From Phoronis australis (Eukaryota; Phoronida; Phoronidae), in contig NMRA01000040.1 of NCBI GenBank assembly GCA_002633005.1, positions 453,362 through 513,361 of the forward strand: a stretch of 60,000 bases of DNA, in the 5' to 3' direction. Of this stretch, positions 21,301 through 28,320 are shown in pieces. Made by a program: the position numbers and the translations under genes. The notes under the pieces were generated by a model. It had not been told where the DNA came from. It ran no database searches and saw nothing but the letters and a program-made list of their open reading frames with translations. Each line of letters begins with the position of its first letter. The first letter of the stretch is position 1.

Positions 21301-22258
21301 GCACAGGAATGACAAACAAATGACAGTTTTGGAGAATGCAATTTATGGCACTATGCCATTGGACACTCAACAATGCCAAGGAAGTGCAAAGACAACCCAA
21401 AAGATATTTTCGAAAAGATTCTCCAACATGATGCATTATTTCTCGCGTCAGAGCTAACTTTGAAGCACATCCTTTTTAGATCACCCCTATATGAAATCAA
21501 TTTAAACCCGTAATCTTGTTCCAAAGTCAATAATTAATAGACCTTAATTCACGTAGTCATCATTTTAAAAAGGGCCTCTTTTTAGGTGAAAAACCAATAC
21601 AATTGAGACATGAATGTAATGAGGCATGCGAAAAAAATCACGTTTTGCACTATGATTAAGAGTGAAATGATTGTTATTAAAACCTAGAAGGAGGCTCTTT
21701 GTAACATGGCGACTGCGTGAATAACGTGTATTTCATTATTGTCATTTGAAGTGTGACTACATTTATGGGACACCCTGTATATACACGTTTTAACACAGAT
21801 ATGATAAAGTCTCACCAATTTCACACAAAAATATTGCAAAGATTTTTTTTTTCATTTTTCAAAGGCCTCCAACAGTCTTGCCAATACCCACAATTTCAAA
21901 AAAAAATCCTAATGGAGCCGTGGCCTAGAACTTAAAAATGATATGGCATTTAGTCAGTGCAACTTATCTTTTATGAAAAAAAATAAAATAAAATTTTACT
22001 TGCCCACCACAGTGTCCTAAATTGGTGAGATTTTATTGTACAAACATCCAATTTTAACATAAGATTCTTCAAGACAGTCTAATTTATACTATCAATCCCA
22101 CAATTCTTTGAGACTGCTCAATTCCTTACAGTTTTTCCTGTTCCATTGCAGCCCAGAATGAGAGTTAGAGGATGTCCAAAATCTATTCGCTGCATGTTTT
22201 CCTTCTGAGGCCCGAAACTACGGATACCCTGGATGGTCATTTTTTCAATTGATGACAT
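284..22258 (-). CDS. RAD50: RAD50 DNA repair protein, 5' 18 coding exons (3' end outside window)
   Basis: RAD50 is the SMC-like ATPase of the MRE11-RAD50-NBS1 complex, which detects and tethers DNA double-strand ends in the nucleus. Eighteen minus-strand exons join into one 2,223-base frame (741 codons), and splice phases agree at every junction. In order they give: N-terminus MSSIEKM; Walker A GCNGTGKT (residues 36-43); the Q-loop region [15 protein letters not shown] (Q near 160); a long Lys/Glu-rich coiled coil (about 200-660); the zinc-hook motif CPVC (684-687, against 681-684 in human RAD50 as I recall it); and the start of the returning coiled coil. The signature motif, Walker B and second ATPase lobe lie off the left edge. 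Introns range from a few hundred bases to about 3.2 kb and carry many repeats. Exon boundaries come from GT-AG sites plus family alignment from memory, not from transcripts. Confidence 0.97.
503..690 (+). repeat. Degenerate tRNA-derived SINE-like repeat
   Basis: Lies in the intron between RAD50 exons 18 and 17. It begins with an A-box-like GTGGCCAGTAGTTTG (near 514) and has a B-box-like GAGTTCAAATCC (557-568). The acceptor stem is not intact, so this is a retroposed fragment and not a tRNA gene. A related fragment starts near 982. Confidence 0.5.
982..1140 (+). repeat. tRNA-derived SINE-like repeat
   Basis: GAGGCAGTGCGGCCTAGTG followed by a clean B-box GGTTCGAGTCC at 1024-1034. The boxes are only about 25 bases apart, shorter than in a tRNA, so the anticodon arm is probably deleted. 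The head resembles SINE heads common in marine invertebrate genomes. Confidence 0.55.
1607..1742 (-). CDS. RAD50: RAD50 coding exon 17 (zinc hook)
   Basis: Codes residues 658-703: (D)[19 protein letters not shown], then [18 protein letters not shown] and [12 protein letters not shown] is the CxxC zinc hook that coordinates one Zn ion between two RAD50 apices and bridges DNA ends. Acceptor ATTCTAG in phase 2, donor GAG|GTTTGT. Confidence 0.95.
1785..2095. repeat. Degenerate AT-rich minisatellite in RAD50 intron
   Basis: Repeated variants of ATCCATATTAACTAATATTG recur roughly every 27-30 bases between the zinc-hook exon and the exon-derived array. Copies are diverged, and several contain the partial word TTGATCC. 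Confidence 0.6.
2184..2815. repeat. ~85 bp degenerate tandem array overlapping RAD50 exon 16
   Basis: Units carry a core resembling CTATCTTCTCCTGCACNGTG followed by GCCAG(C/G)(T/C)CCTGGTC. Cores lie near 2234, 2325, 2409, 2492, 2572 and 2764, with two partial copies between 2600 and 2710. The copy at 2764 is the coding 3' end of exon 16. Read on the minus strand, other copies give related peptides, for example [13 protein letters not shown] near 2572 and [13 protein letters not shown] near 2492. A single N at 2669 sits inside the array between two copies of CCCTTCTCTC. Confidence 0.75.
2750..2875 (-). CDS. RAD50: RAD50 coding exon 16 (3' end lies in a tandem repeat)
   Basis: Codes residues 616-657 plus two bases: (R)[29 protein letters not shown], then [12 protein letters not shown]. 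The 5' part matches the family block FDVCGSQDFESDL. The donor GA|GTAGGT is preferred over CAG|GTGCAA because the next exon needs phase 2; the in-frame TAG then falls in the intron. The last ~50 coding bases are one copy of a degenerate tandem repeat that continues into the intron. Confidence 0.85.
3288..3690. mobile_element. Fold-back (long inverted repeat) element, copy 1
   Basis: The left end TCTAGGGTTCAGGGTCT and the right end (reverse complement TCTAGGGCCAGGGTCT) are inverted copies. The match continues inward through ATTATTTTTGTCATTTT and AGTTTGTACTTAATGATCCC, so nearly the whole ~400 bp is two imperfect ~200 bp arms. No coding capacity. A diverged copy lies at 7291-7667. MITE-like. Confidence 0.7.
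3892..3984 (-). CDS. RAD50: RAD50 coding exon 15
   Basis: Codes residues 585-615 plus two bases: (Q)[19 protein letters not shown] and [11 protein letters not shown]. Coiled coil just below the hook. Acceptor TTGCCAG, donor AG|GTACAG. Confidence 0.92.
4258..4344 (-). CDS. RAD50: RAD50 coding exon 14
   Basis: Codes residues 556-584 plus two bases: (L)[19 protein letters not shown] and FARTVTDYV. Corresponds to the family segment around SRHSDELTSLLG. Acceptor TTTTTTCAG, donor CA|GTAAGT. Confidence 0.9.
4735..4860 (+). repeat. Dispersed repeat, related to 31720-31830
   Basis: Contains TTTCTCTCAGGACCTTTTTG and GCCAAATGGGGGACTC followed by CACCCTGGGTACGCGCATGG. The same word order occurs at 31.7-31.8 kb. 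Short interspersed repeat of unknown class, within the intron upstream of RAD50 exon 14. Confidence 0.5.
6037..6135 (-). CDS. RAD50: RAD50 coding exon 13
   Basis: Codes residues 523-555 plus two bases: (S)[19 protein letters not shown] and [13 protein letters not shown]. It matches the family segment ending KDEQIRKIK. Acceptor ATTTCAG, donor CT|GTAAGT. Confidence 0.92.
6177..6290 (+). repeat. Interspersed repeat, copy A
   Basis: Shares CAGGAACACATCTGTCAAAT, a GAGATACAGCAG word and GATGACGGCAAT with the copy at 6510-6620, at about 80-85 percent identity by eye. It starts beside RAD50 exon 13 in the adjoining intron. Family not identified. Confidence 0.65.
6510..6620 (+). repeat. Interspersed repeat, copy B
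   Basis: Second copy of the element at 6177-6290, same orientation, about 335 bases downstream. A related word order also appears at 24958-25020. Confidence 0.65.
6998..7110 (-). CDS. RAD50: RAD50 coding exon 12
   Basis: Codes residues 486-522 plus two bases: [20 protein letters not shown] and on to SKLREL. It matches the family block KAEKNSNVETLKMEV. Acceptor TTTTTAG, donor AG|GTGCCA, phase 2. Confidence 0.93.
7291..7667. mobile_element. Fold-back element, copy 2
   Basis: Diverged copy of the 3288-3690 element, including TTTTTGTGCAAACTCAAGATAAGTG, GACCCCAACTGTACTTG, GGGTCATCTAG and AAATGGCAAAAATAATTTGA. Same orientation; lies in the intron between RAD50 exons 12 and 11. Confidence 0.65.
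8174..8380 (-). CDS. RAD50: RAD50 coding exon 11
   Basis: Longest exon seen (69 codons, residues 417-485): heptad-rich coiled coil starting [20 protein letters not shown] and ending IKADLLRA. Acceptor CCTTCAG, donor GCG|GTTAGT. Confidence 0.94.
8631..8731 (-). CDS. RAD50: RAD50 coding exon 10
   Basis: Codes residues 383-416, [20 protein letters not shown] and onward to ADAIK. Completes the split Gly codon from exon 9. Acceptor CCTACAG, donor AAG|GTATGA, returning to phase 0. Confidence 0.92.
9535..9705. repeat. ACTAACTAGTAGCAAA-type minisatellite
   Basis: About seven degenerate units of roughly 20-24 bases built on ACTAACTAGNNGCAAAC. Lies in the intron between RAD50 exons 10 and 9. Confidence 0.65.
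9867..9936 (-). CDS. RAD50: RAD50 coding exon 9
   Basis: Short exon coding residues 360-382 plus one base: [20 protein letters not shown] then GFS. It aligns with the family segment RHQEHIRARD. Acceptor TTTCAAG, donor G|GTACAG. Confidence 0.9.
9990..11180. other. RAD50 intron segment, no gene recognised
   Basis: Intron between exons 9 and 8. A minus-strand open stretch at 10201-10431 contains a Cys/His-rich run ([20 protein letters not shown]) that resembles a zinc-finger tail such as those ending some transposases, but it has stops on both sides. It could be a decayed transposon; no family is assigned. Confidence 0.3.
11186..11364 (-). CDS. RAD50: RAD50 coding exon 8
   Basis: Codes residues 300-359 of the coiled coil: (G)[20 protein letters not shown] and on through LSGEAE. 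It completes the split Gly codon from exon 7. Acceptor TTTCTAG, donor GAG|GTATCA. The preceding intron is the longest in the gene (about 3.2 kb) and holds the LINE fragment and a sequence gap. Confidence 0.93.
11840..12330 (+). pseudogene. LINE (non-LTR retrotransposon) ORF2 C-terminal fragment, frameshifted
   Basis: The first frame gives [21 protein letters not shown] then LQTLFHMFY, the CxxC...H tail typical of LINE reverse-transcriptase proteins. Near 12030 the frame shifts and continues as [14 protein letters not shown] and, further on, [20 protein letters not shown], the usual LINE C-terminal helices, ending at a stop at 12327-12329. The reverse-transcriptase domain is absent, consistent with 5' truncation. 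It lies antisense to RAD50 in the intron between exons 8 and 7. Confidence 0.7.
12434..12875. repeat. (GT)n microsatellite containing a sequence gap
   Basis: GT repeats flank a run of 406 Ns (12459-12864), so the assembly broke in the dinucleotide repeat. Gap size may be an estimate. It lies just downstream of the LINE fragment. Confidence 0.95.
13656..13692. repeat. Perfect 13 bp hairpin
   Basis: GGTGCAAAGCTGT (13656-13668), an 11-base spacer, then its exact reverse complement (13680-13692), within a RAD50 intron. Pairing does not extend outward, so a microRNA precursor is unlikely. Confidence 0.7.
14615..14753 (-). CDS. RAD50: RAD50 coding exon 7
   Basis: Codes residues 254-299 plus one base of codon 300, including [21 protein letters not shown]. 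This matches the family block ending in VFQG. Acceptor TTTTAAG, donor G|GTTAGA, leaving phase 1. Confidence 0.92.
15710..15868 (-). CDS. RAD50: RAD50 coding exon 6 (coiled-coil start)
   Basis: Codes residues 201-253, including [20 protein letters not shown], where the ATPase head passes into the ascending coiled coil. Acceptor TTTCTTAG, donor CAG|GTAATA. Confidence 0.95.
16116..16295 (-). CDS. RAD50: RAD50 coding exon 5 (Q-loop)
   Basis: Codes residues 141-200: [19 protein letters not shown], then [21 protein letters not shown] and [19 protein letters not shown]. The Q-loop glutamine (CHQ) and the [13 protein letters not shown] block are nearly invariant in eukaryotic RAD50. Acceptor TTCCAG, donor CAA|GTAAGT. 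Confidence 0.97.
17481..17582 (-). CDS. RAD50: RAD50 coding exon 4
   Basis: Codes residues 107-140, starting [15 protein letters not shown] and ending SKCADLNKE. This matches the family segment with the conserved SKCAEID-type motif before the Q-loop. Acceptor TTGTAG, donor GAG|GTACTC. Confidence 0.94.
18425..18580. repeat. 26 bp minisatellite
   Basis: About five to six copies of GATGTGAAGATATGGAATAC plus CAATAT, in exact 26-base register (units start at 18451, 18477, 18503, 18529 and 18555). In the intron between RAD50 exons 4 and 3. Confidence 0.9.
19070..19174 (-). CDS. RAD50: RAD50 coding exon 3
   Basis: Codes residues 72-106, including [12 protein letters not shown], the beta-strand region of the N-terminal ATPase lobe. 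Acceptor TTTTAAG, donor AAG|GTGACT, phase 0 on both sides. Confidence 0.93.
19175..20230. other. RAD50 intron, nothing recognised
   Basis: AT-rich sequence between exons 3 and 2. I see only a short (TCAA)n run near 19408 and no coding or repeat signal that stands out. Confidence 0.5.
20231..20314 (-). CDS. RAD50: RAD50 coding exon 2
   Basis: Codes residues 44-71, [20 protein letters not shown] and the following GAFVHDPK, the conserved helix after Walker A. Acceptor TTTTAG, donor AAG|GTAAGAG, phase 0 on both sides. Confidence 0.95.
20315..22129. other. RAD50 first coding intron, nothing recognised
   Basis: AT-rich sequence between exons 2 and 1. It has short repeated words around GCAAAACTT (20490-20520) but no supportable gene. 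Open frames here are short and unlike known proteins. Confidence 0.5.
22130..22258 (-). CDS. RAD50: RAD50 coding exon 1 (Walker A)
   Basis: Codes residues 1-43 and ends exactly after the Walker A motif GCNGTGKT, followed by a GTAAGG donor. The ATG is chosen because [16 protein letters not shown] matches the family start. The frame stays open upstream to 22324, and an acceptor-like AG after a T-rich stretch (exon start near 22300) suggests that a separate 5' UTR exon lies upstream. In the family the motif is usually GPNGAGKT, so the second and fifth positions differ here while the GxxGxGKT pattern is kept. Confidence 0.95.
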
Positions 22259-22300
22259 TTTCCTTATCTGGTGTGTAGCCTTGGCAATGAAGAAACAAAC
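22259..22300 (-). other. RAD50: Probable RAD50 5' UTR segment of exon 1
   Basis: Bases between the inferred acceptor (TTTTAAAG, AG at 22301-22302) and the ATG. If correct, RAD50 transcription starts in an upstream non-coding exon, possibly as far away as the promoter-like block near 27.6 kb. Inference only. Confidence 0.35.
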
Positions 22301-24430
22301 CTTTAAAATAAAAAAAATGAACAAATAAAGATCCTGGAAACATCAAATAGTAAAATGTTTCATATATCAAATTGTAACTGGGCTAACTTGTATTGAAAAT
22401 CTGACATGATGTGTTACAGACAAACCAGAGTTCATTTCGTTCCAGCAAACGGAATAAAACCAACATCACTGTTCTTACCAAATTTTGAGCCACAACATTC
22501 AAATGTGACCACTACACTCAAATTTTGAATCCCAGCACTCCATTCTACACTTATTTCACACAATAATGAATTCCAAAACTGTCATTTTTCTATTTTTCAG
22601 AGGCTCATTACCTTGCTCTAAATAATGGATACTTTAAGGAATGTTATTATATCATATAATCTACACAGTACATATGATTCTAATAATGAACTAAAATTTT
22701 CTTATTTTTGAGAAATTCCACAAACTAAAATTTCCCTTTTCCACCATATTGTGTGCCAAATAGGTTAGGAATTACCGTATCATAACTTTGGCTACATTGC
22801 CCTCAACATGTAAAATGATTTGTCGCCACTGTCACATTTTTCAGTCTAGCACCCACTGCAATCTCAATCTCATCTTTTTATCACAGTTTTTGCCTACCAA
22901 TGATCTAATTACTCACAAAAATAAGCAAGAGCCAAGAATGGAACACAGATGGAAATTTGCTGAACACTGCGACTGACACTGCTTCGTCATTCCCACCCCG
23001 CTCAACATGGACCTTAGTGAGAACACCGAACATCGATACAATAATTACATATCTGGGAACATACGTTTGGTCACAGTCAAGAACATGACAACAGCATACA
23101 AAAACCACAAAGGAACAGGGAAACAAGCATATTCTGATGGTAGTTGATCAGGTCACGTAACAGTCAAACCAGAAGTATGAGTAGCTGACGCTCACTTCAA
23201 CATGGATAGATCGTTACGAGGAGAGCAGATGAGCGAAAACTGTCTAAGTATTTAGACTTGGCCAAGCCTGCTGATGTTTAACGTCTGTAAAAGTCATTGC
23301 AGGTATGACTAGACATTGCGATCCAAAAACCTGGCAACACGCGAGTCATTTCTCGGATCCTCAGTTCAAAATTGTAGTCGGGTATCATCCATGTGAATCC
23401 ACGAACTGATATGGGACTACGGGATAACATGATGGGTTATCTGCTAGATCCTGATAAGGTGGTGAGTACTCTGGGCGAGATTGATATAGACTTCACTGGT
23501 CCATATGCAGGTAGAGTAAACATAAGTGAGGGGTTATCTGGTCAGGTTTGATTTCTGAGGGATACAATGGTGGAATGGAACAAACCCAATATTCGTGTTG
23601 GAAAACTAGTTGTATTTCATACAAGGGATGGCAGATAACAACCTGTAGCAGCCTTAGAAATGTAGTTCGAGTTAGTAAAACCCTGAACCCTGACACTAAG
23701 ATCCAGTAACATGTGTTCCATGGTTCGTTGGAGCAAGTCAGAAAGTGGTCAACTCATATTTCAAACACACTTTTAAGTAACCGGCTTCAGTTATCCGAGC
23801 CTGACGGAAGAGGAAATTCATGCAGTTTCAATGAATCGTCTTTTGGTAGTAACTGATGGTCCGTACAATCACCCCCAGAGGGTCAGGTACTTCAAGGAGT
23901 TCTTCGAATAAGAATAAGCATGAGTCATCGAGTTCACCAGTGTTAGCAAAGTATTTGGTGTTTAAGTTCAGGAGAGGAAGGAGACAGTGAACTCATGACT
24001 TAAGTTTGTCTTTGTGATTTTCAGGTCCCAGGCCAGACATGTTAAGTTTGTTTTGGAAAAAAGAAAAAAGTGTAAACATGTTCAATTTAATGATTGAGCC
24101 AAATTCATACTAGAGTAAATATTTGGGATAGTTTCTGATCTTAGCTGGTGTATACTTATTATTTTTTTTAATTTAGGCAGAAAGACTTAAAATTGAACAA
24201 GAAGGAATGTTGTTTCACTGGCTTGGTACACAATTGTTGTTTAGATGGAAATTGATGCTGATTGCCAGAGAGCGATGGAGAGCTGCTTGGTTTGCCGAAA
24301 GCCCCACTTGATGTGTGGCTGAGATATCTGTCGCTCCATTGTGTCACTTTGAATCTCCTGCTGTACGAGTCAAGACATCTATTGGATGACCTCAGTGGTG
24401 ATTTATTGTGAAGTGAATAGATTATTAGAG
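22301..24430. other. Upstream of RAD50, no gene recognised
   Basis: The stretch from 22.9 to 24.0 kb is less AT-rich than its surroundings and may be a decayed mobile element. All frames are broken by stops and no diagnostic motif could be read. Confidence 0.35.
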
Positions 24431-24436
24431 AATTCA

Positions 24437-25020
24437 GGTAGGGCTGATATTGCAAGCAGTCAATATTGAGCACATTACAAATTGTTTCTTTAGATAATAT
24501 CTAGAATGCTCTTCCCCAAAATGGCCACTAGGACGTGCTGCAGTGGTCAAATCCACCCGCAAATCAAATACATCAGGAACTGCTTTTCTTCCAAAAAACA
24601 CTTGAAAAACCCTTGTTGAGAACAAAATTGCCACTAGGAAGTGCTGCAGTGGTTCAGTACGACCGAAAAATTTTTGGTGCTGGCACATTGACACCAGTCA
24701 CCACATACCACTCTTTCATTAAATGCTGCTGGTCGGTTCTCTAGATTTCAACAGAGGTCAAATCCCCCTGCAAATTCATAGGTGCCGTGGCATTGACATC
24801 ATATACCTGTGAGTCAAGTTTCATTGACATCAGTCAATCGGTTCTCTAGATATCATCCAGAAACACTCTTCTCCTAAAAATACTGAAAAAGCCACCTCCG
24901 ACCCAGGGAAGATTGAAAAGTGGCACAAACTGCTCTGGTAATGCCATCCACCCTTGTGTTAGATTTCATCGAAATCCGACCAGAGTTTTTGAGATATCGA
25001 GCAGACACCCAGATAGACAG
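24437..25020 (+). repeat. Cluster of dispersed repeat modules
   Basis: GCCACTAGGA(C/A)GTGCTGCAGTGGT occurs at about 24523 and 24630; GTCAAATCC(A/C)CC(C/T)GCAAAT near 24548 and 24757; and CGGTTCTCTAGAT near 24734 and 24839. It ends with AGATTTCATCGAAATCCGAC and GAGATATCGAGCAGACACCC, which resembles the repeat at 6177-6290. Confidence 0.6.
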
Positions 25021-25149
25021 TGACTACCGTTTCTAGCTGACTAGAGACAGAGTAGCTCCTACAGGAGATTTACATGCCAGAAGCTTTTTGGCAAATTATG
25101 CCTCACACTGACTAACACAACAAAGTCACATTGTTATAAATACCTTTAG

Positions 25150-25455
25150 CGCATAGAGGGACACCTTAGGAGGCCGTCGATGAATTTAATTTCTTCCAAC
25201 TCGAAGAAATATTTCCGTTAACAAATTTTTTCTTTGAGCAGTCCCTCATTCATTTCCCAAAATCAGAAACTCGCCATTTGTAACACTGCGTGCAGAAGGT
25301 GGTATGACGTCATATCCCCTGACGTGTGCAGTGTAACAATGACCAGTAGCCGATTTTTAGAACTGAACGAGGGATTGCTCAAAGAAAAAGTTTGATAACA
25401 GGAGTGTTTCTTCTAGCCAATACGTAGCCCCTCAGTTGGCCGGTTAGGGGCTATA
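25150..25455. mobile_element. Fold-back element (~300 bp)
   Basis: TTTTTTCTTTGAGCAGTCCC near 25228 is matched in inverted orientation by GGGATTGCTCAAAGAAAAA near 25369. TGTAACACTGC (25280) is matched by GCAGTGTAAC (25330). Weaker pairing continues outward to about 25155 and 25450. A TGACGTCA octamer sits near the centre (about 25304). No coding capacity. Confidence 0.7.
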
Positions 25456-25984
25456 ATACTTCCCATCGGTTTCTGTACTAATTTCATCCTGTGTATTTTA
25501 AACGGGCGGTAGGCGAAATATGCTCACCGATTAAGACTTTTCACCTCGTCAAAAATATATCCTACACTTAAAACTATCACTTAAAAAGGCTCTTACTTTC
25601 TTTAGTGATCCTTTCTGCTTCTACACAAATCTTTGATGAAGCATAGCTACGATAATTAAGGTGACTTTAGCGAAGAATTACAACTCCACTTTTCGATCAC
25701 CAATAACTTTTTCACCATGTGCGCAATAACCACAAAATATTTCAACTGAGTCACGTGAGTTAGGCAAAAGCTAGCGCGAGACTGAGCGAAGCGCGTGACG
25801 TACGTGGTGCATGACACTTACAAAATAGCTTGGGAATATCTCAGGTGAAATTTGTTAGATGTATGTCCCCTCTACTTTTTGTTTGTCAACAAGCGTGTTT
25901 TCACGTAATTTCCTGTCTAAAACCCAAAGTGACGACAATATCGAATATGTGGGAGCATAAAAACGGATAAACTTATTAAAAAGT

Positions 25985-26136
25985 AATGTTGTACATGTGC
26001 TTTCGGTGAATCATATGAGCCTCTGTTAGGTACTCGCTAAGGGGCAATTACCTATTAGCTGAATGGTTAGCACGCTTGCCGGTTTTATGGGGGTCGCTGG
26101 TTCGATCCCCGGGTCGGGTATTCTCGGTTATTACTA
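25985..26136 (+). mobile_element. tRNA-derived SINE-like element, copy 1
   Basis: Has an RNA polymerase III-type A box TAGCTGAATGG (26056-26066) and B box GGTTCGATCC (26099-26108) inside ATTAGCTGAATGGTTAGCAC and TGGTTCGATCCCCGGGTCGG. No intact acceptor stem or CCA context, so it is not a functional tRNA gene. Confidence 0.7.
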
Positions 26137-26364
26137 CAATTGGCGTAGTCGGCAAACGGATGATATACTGATGAAGCACTGCCAACTAGTACCCACGGAT
26201 CTCGGGACGGGGCGCATGGAAGGTTCCAGGAGTCAAGGACCTGTATGAGAGACTACCTTGTGTTCACCTGTGTTGTGGTGGTAAAGGTACCAAGGGACGT
26301 TGATGACCTGTATGCAAGACATCCTGGTGTTCACCTTCCTGGTGGCGTGCCTGTTCCGTAGGGG

Positions 26365-26516
26365 AATGTTGTAGATGTGTTTCCAGTGAATCATATGAGC
26401 CTCTGTTAGCTACTCGCTAAGGGGCAAGTGCGTATCAGCTGAATGGTTAGCACGCTTGCCAGTTTTATGGGGGTCACTGGTTCGATCCCCGGGTCGGGTA
26501 ATCTTGGCTATTACTA
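26365..26516 (+). mobile_element. tRNA-derived SINE-like element, copy 2
   Basis: Direct repeat of 25985-26136 at a 380-base offset, about 90 percent identical by eye, with the same B box. The sequence between the copies contains two versions of GACCTGTATG followed by GTGTTCACCT, so the unit may be a dimeric or tandem SINE. Confidence 0.7.
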
Positions 26517-26579
26517 TAGTAAGATAGACCCTACTAGGTTAATTTGTCTTCTGAGAAAAGTTCACCCCCAAGTTACTTC

Positions 26580-27300
26580 CAGAAATTAGTTGGTAATTGT
26601 TTACAATATGACGAAATTGACTTACACATATGATTTCGGTATTGTTCAATTCCTTGCAACATTATCTTTCTAAAAATACAACAAATTTTTTCCTACCCCA
26701 CTCCCTTAGTATTTTTTCTTGAAATTTCTGCTCGCACTATTTCCCGGTACTCAGTACTTCTGCAGATTGTCGCTTTTCATAGGTTCAAATTGACCGAGAC
26801 CCGTCTATCCCCTGCCTGAGTTACGGTCCCAAGGGTTCGAATTCGATCCTATGGTGACCCTGGTACGCATCTGCTAGCAAGAATCCACGAAAAAGCGGAG
26901 GTTGTTTTTGAGGTCCAACTTGGTGAAAAGGGTTTCACGTCAAACAATTTTCGTGGAAAAATGGTCAAATGGTCACAATTATACAAAATTTGGAAAAGGT
27001 GAAATGCCGCTACTTGTTTCTCCATATTATGTCGGGAAAACTTTAGCGGGAATCTCGCGCGGGCAAACACCATTCAGAATCGATGATGCTGTTTCATTCA
27101 TTAAAAACAGGTGTCGCTGTAATCTTGAGTTGAGCTAACATGGCGGTGTCAATCGGGAAATAGTGCGAACCGAAATTCGACAATAAAATACGGATGAAAC
27201 GCGGTAGGGGATACATTCATATATTTTTGGAAAGATAAGGATGAAAGGAATCGAACGATACCAAAATCATATGTGTAAGTCAATAATTACCAATTAGTTA
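26580..27300. mobile_element. Non-autonomous DNA transposon-like element with long inverted repeats
   Basis: The left arm (about 26580-26747) contains GACTTACACATATGATTTCG and ends with CTCGCACTATTTCCCG. The right arm (about 27153-27300) carries the inverse: CGGGAAATAGTGCGA, then CAAAATCATATGTGTAAGTC. Arms are ~150 bp and the interior ~400 bp lacks a transposase frame. Confidence 0.75.
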
Positions 27301-27556
27301 AACACAACTGCATAAAGCAAAACCCAAAGTCGTTGACCCGGGAAAGCCGAAAGGCCATGCCCGCAATCGCACAATGAGGGAATGTCACATTTGATGTGGC
27401 GTGTTAGGCGAGACGAGTTTGAAAAGTTACTTGCCTTTTAAACTGGAATAAAATGCTTCCTGGTATTGCTTTGTACAGAATATTTCAGTGCCGTTGAAGG
27501 ACCATGAATTGAAAACAAATCAAATGAAATTCAGTTACGACATTTCTGAAAACCGA

Positions 27557-27625
27557 GTTCCAAGTTCCCGCAAAACCACTGACACTTCCGCTTCCTTTGG
27601 TGTCCAATGACACCTATTGGGAAAA
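27557..27625. promoter_or_regulatory. Candidate promoter block (E2F-, ETS- and CCAAT-like sites)
   Basis: Contains TTCCCGCAAAA (27565-27575; E2F-like on the minus strand), CACTTCCGC (27583-27591; ETS-like) and a CCAAT/ATTGG inverted pair (27604-27620). It lies between the divergent RAD50 and E2-like genes, about 550 bases upstream of the E2-like ATG, and could serve one or both. Inference from motifs only. Confidence 0.35.
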
Positions 27626-28161
27626 CACCAGGCTGCCACTGTTGAAGTTAGGGCAGCCAGCATCGGCAGCTTGTTTGTTTTACGTTATTTTACTCAACAC
27701 TTCCTGCCACAAGAGCCCGAGACTCTTGACAGTGCACTGAAACAATGTGCAGCTGCTCATTTTTGATGTTCCTCCTCATTTCGGGTTGAAACAAGAGCCA
27801 TCTGGTGGCAACCTTTTTTCTATTCTTAGTAAAGTACGTCATGGAATTTATAGCTATGGATTGCATCACGATTTCACTATCGTTTATAAGGCAAACAAAC
27901 GCGTCTTTCTTCAGTTACAGGCCACAAGTTGAAACGAAAATGTACTAAAGGTAGCACTGAGTCTCTTAACCGAGGATATGTAGGCCTGGTATAAGTTGTT
28001 ATTTGATTTTAGGTCAAACGTCCCTGGCAGAGTGTTGAAGGTCGCGATGTAGTTGTCGCTATAATCCGTTGTGTAGCCCGAGGGCCTTTCGGCGTGTTTG
28101 ATTCAATTATCTGAGAAAAAGATGAAGACAGAACATCTCTATAGAATTCCCTGTGCCAAGG

Positions 28162-28320
28162 ATGACAAGAATTGTGAAGGAGTTTTTTCAGCTGATGAGA
28201 AACGTACAGAGTTTCTCAGACGGCCAAGCGAGGGTGGTTGAATACGAGGAAGAAGAGTTCGACAGTTTCTTCGTTGTATTCCAACCCAACAGTGGACCAT
28301 ACAAAGACATGAAATTCAGG
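28162..28320 (+). CDS. E2-like gene, coding exon 1
   Basis: Codes residues 1-53, MTRIVKEFFQLMRNVQSFSD through GPYKDMKFR. Donor AGG|GTGAGT. The frame stays open upstream only to a TGA at 28123, and no in-frame ATG precedes 28162. Confidence 0.82.

Noticed and set aside
26050-26120. Possible tRNA gene
   Set aside because: A and B boxes are present, but I cannot pair a complete acceptor stem, and a near-identical copy 380 bases away indicates a SINE-like retroposon.
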